Assembly (NCBI GenBank): GCA_001600635.1
Contig: BCKL01000003.1
Span: 1,468,928-1,532,927 of the forward strand
Origin: Leucosporidium creatinivorum
Lineage: Eukaryota > Basidiomycota > Microbotryomycetes > Leucosporidiales > Leucosporidiaceae
Length of the DNA stretch: 64,000 bases
Direction of reading: 5' to 3'
Shown: positions 48,780 to 62,920 of the stretch, in pieces
Layout of the letters: each line of letters begins with the position of its first letter
Position numbering within the stretch: the stretch's first letter is position 1
Notes under the pieces: generated by a model
Database searches by the model: none
Seen by the model: only the letters and a program-made list of their open reading frames with translations
What the model was told of the DNA's origin: nothing
Made by a program: the position numbers and the translations under genes

Positions 48780-50284
48780 CAACGCCTGGTGTATAGTGTC
48801 GTTTGAGCCTTGCAACGTCTAGTTCGGCGATGCCTTCTCGGCTTCCCCCTCGCCAAGTCTCCAGATGCACGGCTCCCGTCTGCTTGCCGTGAGCAGCGCT
48901 CTACTAAATTTAACCTCGCTTCGACCCCTGCTCTTACCACGTCGACCTCCACTCAACCCGTCGCCGACATTAGCCCAGCCCAGCTCGGCGAAAGGGGCGA
49001 CGACCGGCGGGAGGAAGTCAAAGGCGACAGTAAGGCTGCCCTCCTGACCAGAGGCTCAATCTCAAAGCTATCAGCGATTAGACGCCTGGAGAGGCAGTCG
49101 AGGAGGCTGGTAAAGGGGAAGTTGAGCCCTCAATCTCGTGCCCCGACGCGTTGCTCGCCTAAATGGTGAGCGCGCTCGAGGCTGTGGCTCGCTCACTGAG
49201 AGGTGATGAGGTGGACAGTGGGCTACAGAGGATGCTGGAGCAGGACCGAGGTGAAGGGGCGCCCGTCGAGTACAGCAACAGTTGAGTGAGCTATCGCCGA
49301 GGTCAACCCCCTGCCTTGACGAGGAGGTCGAGGGGGTCAGCTGTGGTTGGCTCTCCTGTTCAGGAATGTCGGCAGGAGCGAGTTGTACACAAGATGCAGC
49401 CTTCTGCTGCTTCTGCTTACTCTCCTGCATCCTCAATCGAAGCCCATCTCCCACCCAGAGTTCAAGCGAGAGCGCGCAGGCCTCTTCCGCAGGCAAATCT
49501 AAACGCTCCACCGCCCTTCGACCTCTCGCCACATTCCCAGCTCGCTCTTCGGACTCGGTAGCAGCTGTACAGTACCAGCAGTCGCCCGGCAGAGCATCGT
49601 AGGCCCGCCTGCCCGTTCAACCCCCTTCGCTGAAGCCGAGCCCCACCTCAGCTCGCGCTCAGGCGTCTGTCTGCTCTCGAAAAGGGCGTGCGGGTTACAA
49701 GGCCAGAGCTCAGCAATAGCAGACATCAAGCAATCGAGCAACAAAAGTGGGACCGACGACGGATCGCCTGGCCAGCCCGAGGCGCTTTCCCTCCTCCCGC
49801 TCACTCGCCCATCACCCAGGAGCGAGCAGGTGCTCCCGCTCGGCGCTTTCCAGCGGCCCAAGGGAGCGACTAACTATCACAGTAGATCTTGCGTATTGTC
49901 CTACGGCTAATCCGGTACAGCTGCTCATCGCCTGTGCAACCTGAAACCCTCGTAGGTCTGCGTCCTGTTCTCAGCTAGCGGCGCTCGCGTGAGCCGGGCG
50001 GAAGTCGGCGCTGAGCTTCGGTAGAGCAGAGCTGACTTCTCTATATATACAGCTACAATTCGGCCGACTTTGCTTCTCTGGCTCCTGCCACCTCTGACGC
50101 CTTGAGGCCATCTCGATTCAGGCGCTGGCTCTCGGTCCTCCTTTCCTGCGCTCCTGTGAGCTTTTTGGCGCTCGCTTGCTCGGCATCGCTGATGCTCATC
50201 GCCTTGCAGGAGTAACACCTTTGTCAACTCGGCCCACCTCGGCCTTTCCGTTCTCTCCCTCTTCCCCTTCATCGCCGCCGAGCC
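48780..50284. other. Long gap, no confident gene
   Basis: At 1.5 kb this is the longest non-coding stretch of the window. Open frames exist on both strands (for example 48863-49169 plus and 49071-49532 minus), but none has a domain, a clear ATG with matching splice sites, or clean intron signals. The right end is the kinase promoter, with a likely 5' UTR intron ending before 50285. One short plus-strand ORF is listed separately. Confidence 0.5.
49163..49285 (+). CDS. Possible 40-residue ORF
   Basis: An ATG opens MVSALEAVARSLRGDEVD and ends EGAPVEYSNS before TGA. It is helical and acidic at its end, like a coding stretch, but stands alone. It could be an exon of a gene I cannot assemble, or chance. 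Confidence 0.2.
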   Translation: MVSALEAVARSLRGDEVDSGLQRMLEQDRGEGAPVEYSNS

Positions 50285-53200
50285 ATGAGTTCGACCTACA
50301 CCCTTCCCGCCGCGACGCACCTTGCGTACGCTCAATCCCCGTCAAACTTCTCCTCATCGAACCACCAAGCTGCCCCTCGCAGTCGGACCACATCCCTCTT
50401 CTCGACTGTCTCGAGCAAGATGAGGTTCGGCGCTGCCAAAGGCAAGGGCAAGAACGCCGACGGAGCGGAGACGGCGCGCACCAAGCCGGGCTTCCTCGCC
50501 CGTCGACTCTCGGAAGGGACCTCGAACCGTCCACCACCACCGCGCGCATCGGGATTGCCGTTGGGCGAGCTCAACGGCGCTGGTAGCGGACTTGCCTCGT
50601 ATCGCGAGCGAGCCGGCACCTACTCCCGTTCGTCTCCCGAGCTGCACGGCGCCAAGGAGTCGGCGTACCAGCCTTTCCAGATCCTCTCCATCCACGACGA
50701 CGACGACGATGATGAGGACGAGGAGCAGCACAGCGACCCGCGCTTCCAAGCCTCGCCCATCACTATTCCAGCTCCCGCCTCTCGGCCTCCTCACAACGCC
50801 CGACCGACTTACCAGCCTCCTTCCCTCCCCTTCACTCGCACGCTCTCTTCCTCCCCACCGACCTCCCATACCAGCCACGAAGGGGAGGAAGCTCGCCGCC
50901 TCGCCTCCCGCGCCGAAGCTCTCGCCAAGCTCACCGAACCTCGCCAATCCGTCCCTTTCCCTGGCTCCGCTGCCCCTCCTCCTCGACCCTCTCGCACCCC
51001 TCCACCACCGCCTCTCGAGATTCCCACTCCCAATCAGACTCGATGGTCCGTCGAGAGGGAGTGGCTCGTCGAAGATCCCTCGATTCGGAGGAGAAAGAGC
51101 GTCAACGCCGAGAAGCGGGAGAGGCATCGTTCGGCTGGGGAAACGGCGCATGGACCCAGACCAACATTCCTGCCCGTCGTGCAGGCTCCTTCGCCGCCCC
51201 AGGCCAAGGGCGCGCTCTTGAGATGGAGTTCGAGCGGAAGCGTCGGCGAGCTCGAGGCGGGCATCTCGAAGGAGGAGTTGGAGACGGGCGAGGGGTTCAG
51301 AAGTGGGTTGCGGAGAGTCAGGTCTTTCTTGAGGAAAGAGATTGGTGTGGATGGAGAGGCAGCGGAGGATGACGAGACGGTCATTCGGCGCACGCTTCAG
51401 GATGGCTCGGCGCTCTGCCGGTACGTAGCGCTGTTCTCTTCATCTTGCTCCTGCCCGAAACTGACCTTGAGACCCTTAGACTCATCAACAGCCTTCAAAC
51501 GGTCTCACCTCCCATTCCTTTGGCCGAGATCGACACGAGCCGCTCGGCTTCCTCAACGCACAACAATCTCTCCCTCTTCTTCGAAGCGGCCACAGCGCTC
51601 TACAACATCTCCCCTGCCGACCAATTCGACTCTTCCGACCTCACCTCGCCCTCTCGCGCTTCCCTCCTCAAGATCCTCCGCGCCCTCACCCTCCTTGAGC
51701 ACCTCGCCTACCACAACCCCCGCCAATCCACCTCTTCTCTCAGCCCCACCGCTCTTCCCATCGACATCAACCTTCGCGGTCGCGCTGTGCGAGCTCGCAA
51801 CACCAACACTGGCGGCTCGGCTGCCAGCTTCGGCCATTCATTCGAGAGCTCGACCGGCTCGGATGGCTCGCCCAACTCCCCCAGATTCACCGACTACTCA
51901 TTCGTCGCGCCTCGTAAGAGCCTGGAAGTCCCTCCGCCAAGTCACGGTCCTTCCGTCACTTTCGTCGAGCGAGCCAAGGCCAGTGACCGCGAGAGGGACT
52001 GGGGCGCGCCGGCAGGCAACGTCGGCAACAAGATTTACGGCGACCGTCGCATGTCGGAGAGCGCTATTGATGTGCTAAGCGTCGTGGAGGAGGACGACAA
52101 CGCTGCTGGAGCGGGTATCCACGTCCCGAAGCGGGGTGGAATCGATCGGCAGTCGAGCTCGCCTAGTCCGACACCTCGTCGGCCGACGAGGTTCAGCTCG
52201 GACGCTCCGCCCGTACTCTGGCTCGACGGAGGACTGGGGGGCTCGCCCAAACCTCGTCAGCGTCACTCATCGGATCTGGTTCGACCGGTTCGACTCGCCA
52301 AGCGGTCGGTCTCTTCCTCCGCCGCCGAGCAGACGCCGATGCAGAGGGAGGAGTTTGGACCCATCAAAATCTCGACTGAGCTTCGTCGCCGCTCTACTGA
52401 CATTCACCGCGCCGCCACTCCCTCCGAAAACGTCCCCTTCCCTTCTTCCTCCGCTTCGACCGAGACGACGCCCAATCCTCATCGCACTTCTTCGGCCGTC
52501 CCTGCTCGTCCTCGTCAGCACAAGCGGTGGAACTCGGAGGTCTACATCGAGCGGCCGCTGATTGGAAAGGAGGAGCATGTCAGTCCGACGAGGTCGAGAC
52601 ATGAGAGCTTCCAGAACCCTTCGCCGTTGAAGGAGCAGGGTGCCGGTGGGAGAGGCAAGGTTACGAGGACGAAGTTGGTGCTGAGGGAGGAAGGTCGACC
52701 GACTTTGACCTATGTAAGTGTTGTCTACTATTCTCCGCCTCACGCTTCTCGGCTAAACTCCGCGCGATCTCACAGCAACTCGGCGAGTGCATCGGTCGCG
52801 GCCAGTTCGGCTCCGTCTACCGCGCCCTCAACCTCAACTCTGGTCGCGTCGTCGCCGTCAAGCGCATCCTACTCGAAGGCAAGAGCGAGGAGGAGGTGCA
52901 GCAGCTCTCGAACGAGGTGTCGATGCTCAAGAGCTTGGTCCACCCGAGCGTGGTCAAGTACGAGGGGCTCGTCCGCACTGAGCATTACCTCAACATCGTC
53001 CTCGAGTGGGTTGGATCTACTTTTGATCGCTTTCAGGGTGCTGATTCGCCCTCTCCGCAGGTTCATCGAGAATGGCTCGCTCCAGAAGACCCTCAAGGCA
53101 TTCGGCGATTTGCCCGAAGGACTCGTCGCCAGCTACGTCGTCAAGATCCTCGAAGGTCTCGACTACCTCCACTCGAAGAACGTCGTCCACTGCGATCTCA

Positions 53201-54879
53201 AGGGTACGTCGCATTGCCCGCCCCGAGCGTTGGCCTTCCTTCTCGCTCGTCGGGGCATGGTCGAGTCAAAGCTGACTGACTCACCACCCCACAGCCGCCA
53301 ACATCCTCACTACCAAGAACGGCAACATCAAGCTGAGCGACTTCGGCGTCTCTCTCAACCTCAACGCGCTGCAGAACCAGAAGGCGGATCACGACGTCAA
53401 CGGAACGCCGAATTGGATGGCGCCCGAAGTTATCGAGCTCAAGGGAGCCTCCACCGCCTCCGACATCTGGTCGCTCGGCTGCACCATCATCGAGCTCATT
53501 GACGGTCGACCTCCCTACTCGGAGATGGTAGCCATGAGCGCCATGTTCCGCATCGTCGAGGACGATCGCCCTCCCATTCCCGAGCGCTGCTCGCCCGAGC
53601 TGTTCGACTTTCTCGCGCGATGCTTCGCCAAGCAGCCACAAGATCGTCCTACCGCCAACGAGCTTTTCGCACACGATTGGCTGCAGAGCAACTGGGACCC
53701 TCGCAAGGTGAGTCATCGTTTCTCGTTCGGCGCCGAGACGAAGCTGACGAGTCGGACTTTAAAGGACCTTCGCCCACAAGACTCGATACCTTTCCTCCGT
53801 CGAATCAGCTCGGAGATGAGGCGACCCGACCTCAACACCACCTTCGACTCGCCCTCGCCGCTCGCTCGCTCGGTCTCGCCGGTGGACGACATCTTCGGCA
53901 CCTCGCCCAGCTCTGGTCGCGGCCTCATCTTCTCCGAGTCTGGTCACCGCGACTCCTTCGAAGGCAACGAGTCTCGACCCAATGTGAGCCGGCTACGCCT
54001 CCCGCCGAGCTCGGCGCTGAGCTGACCTTGACTACGTCGACAGCTCCGCGAGTCCGTCTCTTTCGCTCACGAGGTCGACGATTCACCTCGTCCTCACACT
54101 TTCGTCAAGACTACCTTTTCTAAGGGTGAGTCGTTTGAGCAAGTTCAGAGACGAGCTTAAGCTGACCTTGGTTCCCTGCAGCGGTCGATTGTCGCCTCTG
54201 CGGCGAGGAAACGAAACGCCACGCCGTCCTCTGCAGAGATTGCGGCCTCATCGCCCACGCTCGCTGCGTTGAGTTCGCCCCCAGCTGCAACCTCCGAGCC
54301 CAACTTCTCAGCTACAGCACCACCAACCTCGCCCTTCGCTCGCCGCTCTCTCGCTCCAGTTCCATCCCCACCTCGCCCGTCCTCTCGCCTATCAGCCCCT
54401 CCGGCTTCAGCCTCGGCGACATCCTTCCCTTCGGCAAAGCTCGTCGACCCAAGATCACCCCCGTCTCATCCGACACGAGCGTCGCTCGCACCTCGATCGA
54501 CAGCCACGCCTCTACCTCCACTCCCAGCCGCCCTTCTACCGCTCTTCGACACCTCTCCGACCTCATGGGCGTCAAGAGCAGAACTCCCGAGGCTACTCCC
54601 CCGAGCTCGCTCTCCAAAAGCTACACCCACGTCGCCAACGACAGCTACGGCTCGTCGCAAGGCTCGCGCCGAGACGCTGGCTCGCCGGAGCAGGAGGAGG
54701 TCGGCAGAGGTCTACCCCCTCCTCGTCAAACCAAGATCTCTCTCGATGGTGGACCGAGCAACGACCTCGCGAGGAAGCTGAGCTTCGCACAGGGAACAAG
54801 GCTGAAGAAGGGGCACGGCAGGTCCGTTTCGCAGCCGGTCAACAAGCCAGCCAAGTCGGAAGACTGCGTGGTGCAGTGA
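50285..54879 (+). CDS. CDC15: Cdc7/Cdc15-type SIN/MEN protein kinase with CH and C1 domains
   Basis: Eight exons (50285-51420, 51480-52713, 52776-53005, 53061-53203, 53295-53707, 53765-53983, 54044-54125, 54182-54879) give 1,384 aa. A disordered N-terminus leads into a calponin-homology-like helical domain at about 355-470 (DDETVIRRTLQDGSALCRLIN). The kinase domain lies at about 791-1045: GRGQFGSVY, VAVKRI, HCDLKAANIL, SDFGVSLN, GTPNWMAPEV, DIWSLGCTIIE. A C-terminal C1-like cysteine module (CRLCGEETKRHAVLCRDC, HARC, C) follows, then a Ser-rich tail. CH, STE11-type kinase and C1 is the layout of basidiomycete Cdc15/Cdc7 orthologues, effector kinases of the Spg1/Tem1 GTPase at the spindle pole that trigger septation. 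Confidence 0.9.
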
Positions 54880-55239
54880 GGTGTATCAAGGACACTCTTG
54901 TGCTTAGTGGTGGTCGGGCGTCTTAGCGCGCTCGACTCGGCTCTCCTTTCCGCATCCTTTTCCCCATACACGCCGCTTCGCTCTCATCCCCAAGCTTAAT
55001 CTTAGCGCCTTCTCTTTTCGCATTCGCATCTTTGTTCTTACCATACACCTTTTCCCTACTTGCACCTGTGAATAGCACCTTTTGTTCTCGGACTCTGCTT
55101 GGAGAGGGCGGCTCGGCGAAAGCGAGATTAGCTCGAGAAGGGCTTTCGACGATCTCAAACTCGGAAAGCAAAACGAGCGCGATGCAGTACAGAATGGTTC
55201 AACGACTAGGCGAGCAAGCAAGCGACCTTCCTCTCTCCC
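54880..55239. other. Intergenic, convergent 3' region
   Basis: This lies between the kinase stop and the MET17 stop. A few minus-strand frames are open, but no motif supports them. Confidence 0.5.
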
Positions 55240-57489
<2,250 letters not shown>

Positions 57490-57526
57490 GACGCGTAGAT
57501 GAATGTAAAGGTGGTGTGAGAAGAGC

Positions 57527-57772
57527 TCAAGAGGTAAAGTAGCGCGATACGAGGTGACAGAAGGAGGAAGAGAGCAAGTCACGCTCTTTCGAGCCCCACC
57601 TCCTCTCCTCAATTCGGAGCTTCTGTTTCAGAAGTTGCTGCTCAATCAAATTGCTCTCTAGGCTTAGCACATGACTTTGAACCGCTTCCCGTAGCTCGCT
57701 TTGCCGTTTAGCGATCCAACCAACGCGAGGGGACTCGGGGGAGCCATCGCCGAGGCTGCTGCTTCGCTGCAT
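57527..57772 (-). CDS. Small helical ORF upstream of MET17
   Basis: An ATG at 57772 encodes 81 aa in one exon. It begins MQRSSSLGDGSPESPRVGW and continues as a charged amphipathic helix (AKRQSELREAVQSHVLSLESNL, QKLRIEERRW). The helix is too regular to be an obvious shadow frame. It ends 37 bp before the MET17 start on the same strand, so it could also be an upstream exon or leader ORF of MET17. No family is recognised. Confidence 0.4.
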   Translation of the reverse strand: MQRSSSLGDGSPESPRVGWIAKRQSELREAVQSHVLSLESNLIEQQLLKQKLRIEERRWGSKERDLLSSSFCHLVSRYFTS

Positions 57773-58306
57773 CGATCTTCGAGAAAATCGAGGTCACGAG
57801 AGATATTCTAGTGTCCTTGGGCGAAGTGTCTGCTCTCCGGAAGCGCAGACTCGCACAGTCAACGAAGTACAGCGTGCGCAACGCAGGCGCCGTTATCGCC
57901 GAGCTGCTCTCTTGCTTCGCTGTCCACCTCGGGTGCCGCTTCGGCTTCACACCCTCGCCGAGCGCCTCGTAGAGAAAGCAGAACACTCTCTCGCTCGCGT
58001 GCACCCTCACGAGAGCCGAGAAGGTGGATTGTGTCGCTCGGCGAAAATGACAGGTGTTGCGGCGTCGAATCGGCAGCAAAGTAAGCTTAGAGTAGGCTAG
58101 TCTGATGGGACAGCGAGAGGTCAGCTTTACTCTTCGTCATGATCTTGGCCGACTCACCCAAACTAAGCACGTTTGGGGCGGAATCTGAAAGCTAAGTTGA
58201 CTTCCTCGACCTCGGCGTGCGCGAGATGAGCTCGGGGAGTGGGCTGCGCGACAGTTGAGGAGTCAGTTTGGCGTTCGAAGAGCTAACAATCAGTCTCCGA
58301 GTCTGC
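57773..58306. other. Intergenic, nothing certain
   Basis: This is the 3' flank of the F-box gene, which may contain an extra last exon ending at 58192, and the upstream side of the small ORF. No other feature is seen. Confidence 0.45.
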
Positions 58307-59543
58307 TCACCACTCGCAAGACTCGCGGTTCATCTTCCAAACAATGACACCTTGCTCCTCGGCGCTCTTGCAGACCTCGGCAGACAAGCCCTCGTACTCC
58401 AGCCCTCCGCAGACGTTGGTGAGCACGATACCAGCGACTGGCTCAAGCTCCATCGCAGTCAATCGGCTGATAGCGTGCCTCGTAGCTGCCTCGGTAATCA
58501 CCTCGCTCCTCGGGAGAAGGTAGAGCTGCAGAATGCCGAGCGTCGAGGGCGCCGAGGAGGTGACGATGTCGCCGATGGCGACAAGAGGGATGGCGAGAGC
58601 TTCGGGTTGAGGGGTAGACTTGAGAATCTGAGCAACGTGCTCTGGCTTGAGATCCTCGACGCCGAGGTGGAGCTCGACAAGTTTGCTTCCATGAGCGGCG
58701 GTGAACGACACCAGACCATCAGCGGTAGCTTTGGGGAGGATCTTGGGAAGACGAGGGGTGATGGAGGGAAAGTAGAACGGACTGCTGGCCATGGAGACCC
58801 CAAAGTCGAACGCGGCGGGGTCGTGGGGCGGAGGGTAAAGCTCAACGTATTCGAACCTCTCCAACGAGTCGCTTCCCGAAGCAAGCCACTCGAGTTGAAC
58901 GTCCGTGAGAAGCGAAGCGAAGAGGTTGAGCTCGGTGAAAGCGGCGGAGCACGAGGAGGAAGGGGGAGCGGCAGGGAGACCGTCGTGCTCGGCGAAGAGG
59001 AAGCTGCTGAGGTTAAGCGAGCGAAGTCGGGGCCAGCTCCTGAGCGCGGCTTCGAAGTCTTCCATCTTGCACTGATCCATCTCGTAGACGCCGTTGGTAT
59101 CGAGGTTAAGCGCCTCGAGCTGCGAAAGCCGGCCCAGCGCTCGGCGCTTCTCGGCGTCGAGGTCGAAGAGGTTGCGGATCCAAAGCTGGCGGACATCCGT
59201 GAGCTGAAATACGAGCTCCTTGACGCTGTCGAAGGGGAGCGGGAACTCTTGGTCTAGCTCGAGGTCGAGCTGCTTGACGAGAGGGCGAAGGAGCGGGAAG
59301 GTGCCGTAGACGCGTTTGGCGCAGGTGGCGTCCTCGTAATTCGAGATGAAGAGGAGGTGATGTACCATGCTCTGTGCTGGCGCGGACCACTCCTTGCAGA
59401 CGAGCGAAGCGGCGCGAAGATCCTTGGGCGAGAGGTGTTCGAAGACGAGAGGCAGGATCTCGGGGAGCAGCTTGCCGGGCTGTAGGAAAGCAGGAAGGTC
59501 AGGTTTATACTTTCAGCAGGTAGCTTGGTCCGTAGCTCACCAT
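58307..59543 (-). CDS. F-box protein with leucine-rich repeats
   Basis: The likely first coding exon is the ATG at 59543-59541 alone, followed by GTGAGC; the second starts after CTACAG with the F-box: KLLPEILPLVFEHLSPKDLR then AASLVCKEWS. The rest, about 340 residues, has irregular leucine-rich repeats (LSQLEALNLDTNGV, RLRSLNLSSF, AFTELNLFASLLTD, KLVELHLGVEDL). F-box proteins are the substrate-binding part of SCF ubiquitin ligases through Skp1. The frame stops at CEW-TGA, where TGA lies inside a possible GTGAGC donor; if that intron is spliced the protein gains about 15 residues ending at 58192. Confidence 0.8.
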
Positions 59544-60164
59544 CTCAGCTAGTACGACCGTCGCGAGAGCTTCGAGCAAGATGAGGGGAGAAGACAAGAG
59601 GCGAATCGAGCCGGCGCTCTTAGGCCCTCGTCTTTCGGCTTGCTTCTCAACAGGAGAGTTTCGACTCTATTACAGCTGCTCTTGCCTCTGCTAGTCTTGT
59701 ACCGAGCTACACGGCGGCTCGTCAGGCTCAGCGCCATGCTCGCTCGCCGAAGGACTAGAGTCGGCGTCGTTGGACTAGGTCGAGATCACGTTGACGACTG
59801 AGCGAGTCGTTACATTGTGCTCAACGGTGAGAGCGGAAGCTCGCGATCCGTCCTCGGCGTCAAGGCGGAGCAAGAAGGTGAGCTGGGGCGGATATTGTAG
59901 CCTTTCCAATCGCCCTTGGTATCTCTTGCCAGCAGAATGAGGCCAAAACAATAGCTTAGCTTAGGGCGAGCAAGAGCGATAGGTCCCTTGCCTCTCCAAT
60001 AATGCTCGTGGGGTCCCTTTTCCATCGCCGAGCCTCTCTGTCGGCGCTCGCTGATTTCTTTAGGCGTATCCTCTCGCCTTCTTGACTAGCTGGTCGGGCA
60101 CTAAAGTCACTGAAGTCGTTTTCGAGTGCCCCGAGAGGCGTGGTATCAAGTCCTTCGTCACCCC
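59544..60164. other. Intergenic, nothing recognised
   Basis: F-box promoter and 3' flank of the oxygenase gene. A minus-strand frame at 59549-59737 has an ATG but no domain and probably lies in the leader. Confidence 0.45.
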
Positions 60165-62013
60165 TCACTTCTCGGCCGGCCTTCCGGCCTCGGCGCCGGT
60201 CGTCCCCCTCTTCTCTTCCTCACCGGTTCGAGTTGCTCCAGCGTCGGCTCCCGCAGTACGTTTAGCTGGAAGCTCCAACATCAGCGCCATGGCATAGTAG
60301 CTCCAGTCGAGCTCGGCCTGGGCGAAAGGTTGGGTCAGCCGTCGGTTCGGCGGTGTGAGAAGAGGCTCGATACGCAACCGAGAACGCGCACCTGGTTCCC
60401 ATAAGCTATGTAGGGGGCAGTCTTGGTGTACTCTTGGGGGTCGCGAAGCCAAACATGGTCCGTGTCCCAAGCAGCACCGGTCTCGTTCTCCAACATCTCG
60501 ATCTGATCAATGTCCCACTCGCCACACTGTCCACCGCCGCCAAACATGTCCCTCGAACACAGATTCCCCTTGATTGGCTCCGACTTGCCGTTCTCGTAAT
60601 GCGTCGCGTTTTCGATCTTATAGGCCGCCTCAAAGTGGAAGGGCACGCCGAGCTTTTCGACGACGTGGTAGAGAACAGCGTCGATTCCCTTGAGGCGACC
60701 GGGAAGCGCTTCCAGAAAGGCAGCGACACGCTCGGCACGGTTGCTCTTCAACGTGTTCCCGACCCACTCGAGGGTGTCTTCCACAGCGGTTGCGTCAGAG
60801 GGGTAGCCGTGCTTGAGGCCGATGCCGACGAGACCTCCTTCGGGGCGGAACGAGGTGGAGGAGAGGAGAGACTCGAGTTGATGATAGATGGCGTGCGAGG
60901 TGTAGTCGACGGGGATGGAGAGAGCAGTTGAAGGGAGGTAGACGTCGTAGGAGAGGGTGAGGTGAGTGCCCGAGGTGACGGGGAGGACTTCGTGCTTGCA
61001 GTCGGTGTAGAGGAAGGTCCAGGCGACTTTGCCTTCGCCACACTCCTTGGACCAGTCGTAGGTGGTTGTCTGCTGTCCCTGCTCGACGACGAGTTGGCCG
61101 CTAAAGAGGAACGCCGAGGTCAGCTCGCAATGCTCGAGCCCGCTGAATAGGCGAAGAGACACTACTCACCCGCTGAAGGTCGAGGGGAGGAAGACGACGA
61201 TGGTGCCCGTGTGGAGCTCGCCCTTGGGTGTGTCCTGGTGCGCCTTGAAGAAGCCTCCGGCGGCGTACGAGTTGAGCTTGTCGAGTCGAGCGATGAGATG
61301 AGGTGGGAGGTTCATAAGTTGGGAGATGCTCTGCAGCATCGCTCCGCCGACGGGGTTGAAGTTCAAGCCAAAGCGGTCGGGCTGTAGGGAGAAGAGAGTG
61401 AGCCGTTGTAGGCGAGCGGAACAGAGCTGGCGCACCTTGAGCTCACGAGCAAGACGATAGGACTCATCATGCACGGTCTCTCCCCCGCGTCCCAAAGGAG
61501 AAGGCGAGGCAGCTTTGTGAAGCTTGATCAACTGCTCTTCAGTAGCGGGCAAAGAGAGTACTCTGGGAATCAGCGCGGTCAGCTCTCGGCGAGCCTGCAC
61601 GAGAGAAGCGAAATACGTACTGGGCCGTGTTCTCAGCGGCACTTCGGGACTTGTAGTAGAGCTCGACTCCTCTATCTCCCAAATCTATGACCCCTCCACA
61701 GCAGTAGGTCGACAGCGACGTGTCGAAAGCCTCCGTGAACTTGGCGACGGCGCGAAGCTCGTTCTCGTCGAAGGGACGAGCGACTAGTGGTTGAGGCGGC
61801 TCTGCAGAGGCGACTTCCGATCTGACTACAGTTGCTGTAGCGAATAGGCGCAAGAGCGACGCCCTCGAGCCGAGAGAAGGCAAGAAGGCGGGGGGGCGAG
61901 GTTGGGGCTGGCTCACAGAGCCACGGCCTTCGTCGAACTTGGGAGCTGTAGTTGAGAAGCACCCGCTTCCGATAGCACAGCGTTACGTTCTGACGAAATA
62001 AGCGCGACAGCAT
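60165..62013 (-). CDS. 2OG-Fe(II) oxygenase-like protein
   Basis: The probable ATG at 62013 starts MLSRLFRQNVTLCYRKRV, a basic and possibly mitochondrial-targeting start. The first splice is not certain. Next come RPFDENELRAVAKFTEAFDTS and GVIDLGDRGVELYYKSRSA. The oxygenase core has LNSYAAGGFFKAHQDTP (metal-binding HxD), HTGTIVVFLPSTFSGGQLVVEQG and, after an intron, FLYTDCKHEVLPVTSGTHLTLSY with the second metal His. It is like the prolyl-4-hydroxylase-type domain found in many uncharacterised fungal proteins. The position that usually holds the 2OG-binding Arg reads SGTHLTLSY, so the cosubstrate contact is unusual. The C-terminal 200 residues include a Gly/Cys stretch (CSRDMFGGGGQCGEWD). Substrate unknown. 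Confidence 0.8.
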
Positions 62014-62920
62014 GTTGAAGCACTGAGGAGGGCGACGAGGATGTGGAGTGAGAGAAGCGAGCATGGCTCATGGAGCCCAAGGCATCTCGTCGTCGAGAAA
62101 GGGTTCCAGGCGGTCCATGATCACTTATCGCCTAGAACCAATGTTTGAGGTGCGAAACCAACGTCCTCCGACAGCGGTTCGTGCCGATGAAGCTGGCCAG
62201 CGCCGAGCCAGCCTAGCGAGAATTCGGACGAGGTTTAGAGGGAGCGACACCGATTGCAGTACACCAAACAAGATACAGCGTTCTAGTGAGCTCCGGCCAG
62301 CCACGCGCACAGCTCCCACGACAGCGAGCAGCCCTTCCTCCCGTCTCATCGGCGCCGAACCCCATCGCCGAAATCGAAGCCAACAAGCACTGCACATCGA
62401 GCGAAACCAAAGAGGTCAGCTTCAAGTTCTCGACATGCGATTCGTTGGTGGCCCCAATCGTAGGATGACCGAGAAGGGGAGGTAGCGGGTGGGATTTGGA
62501 TCAGAGTTGCGGTTTTGAAAAGTTGGTGCAGTTTGTGCCTCGACATGATGTATTAAGTCAGGGATAACAGGACGCTGATCCTCGATGGGACCAGCGCGTT
62601 ACTCATCGTGTCCAGTGGGAGGATGTAGGGGAGAATGAGAAGGGGAGAAGAGACTCACGAGTCGGAAAGAGCAGTCGAGTGGGCCCTATAGAGCTACAGC
62701 ATCGACTGAGCACAGCTGTAGCCTTGTAGTCCTGTCACCGCTGGGTCGAAAAGCCGAGAGAGACGAGTGAATGGCAGGAAGGAGAGCTGCTCAAGCCAGA
62801 ACTTTTTCGACTTGGGCCGCTCAGCCGAATTCGAGGCGGAGAGGGGAGAGCGAAGGTTGGCTCGCTTCGCACTGCATGCTGAGCCGCTTCTGCTTCAAAT
62901 CGTTCCATTCTACCGCCACA
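62014..62920. promoter_or_regulatory. Divergent promoter region, oxygenase / TRM5
   Basis: A 900-bp gap. A minus-strand ATG frame (62546-62346, 66 aa) is open but has no domain. GCTGTAGCCTTGTA occurs at 62715-62728, as in front of the DnaJ gene. Confidence 0.45.

Noticed and set aside
48810-49532. Genes on either strand in the 48.8-50.2 kb gap
   Set aside because: Frames lack ATG plus consistent splice sites and show no domain; only one short ORF was kept at low confidence.
50354-51151. Minus-strand frame opposite the kinase N-terminus
   Set aside because: Gly/Arg-rich shadow of the Pro/Ser-rich kinase N-terminus.
62048-62485. Plus-strand frame between the oxygenase and TRM5
   Set aside because: No ATG with good context, no domain; lies in a divergent promoter.
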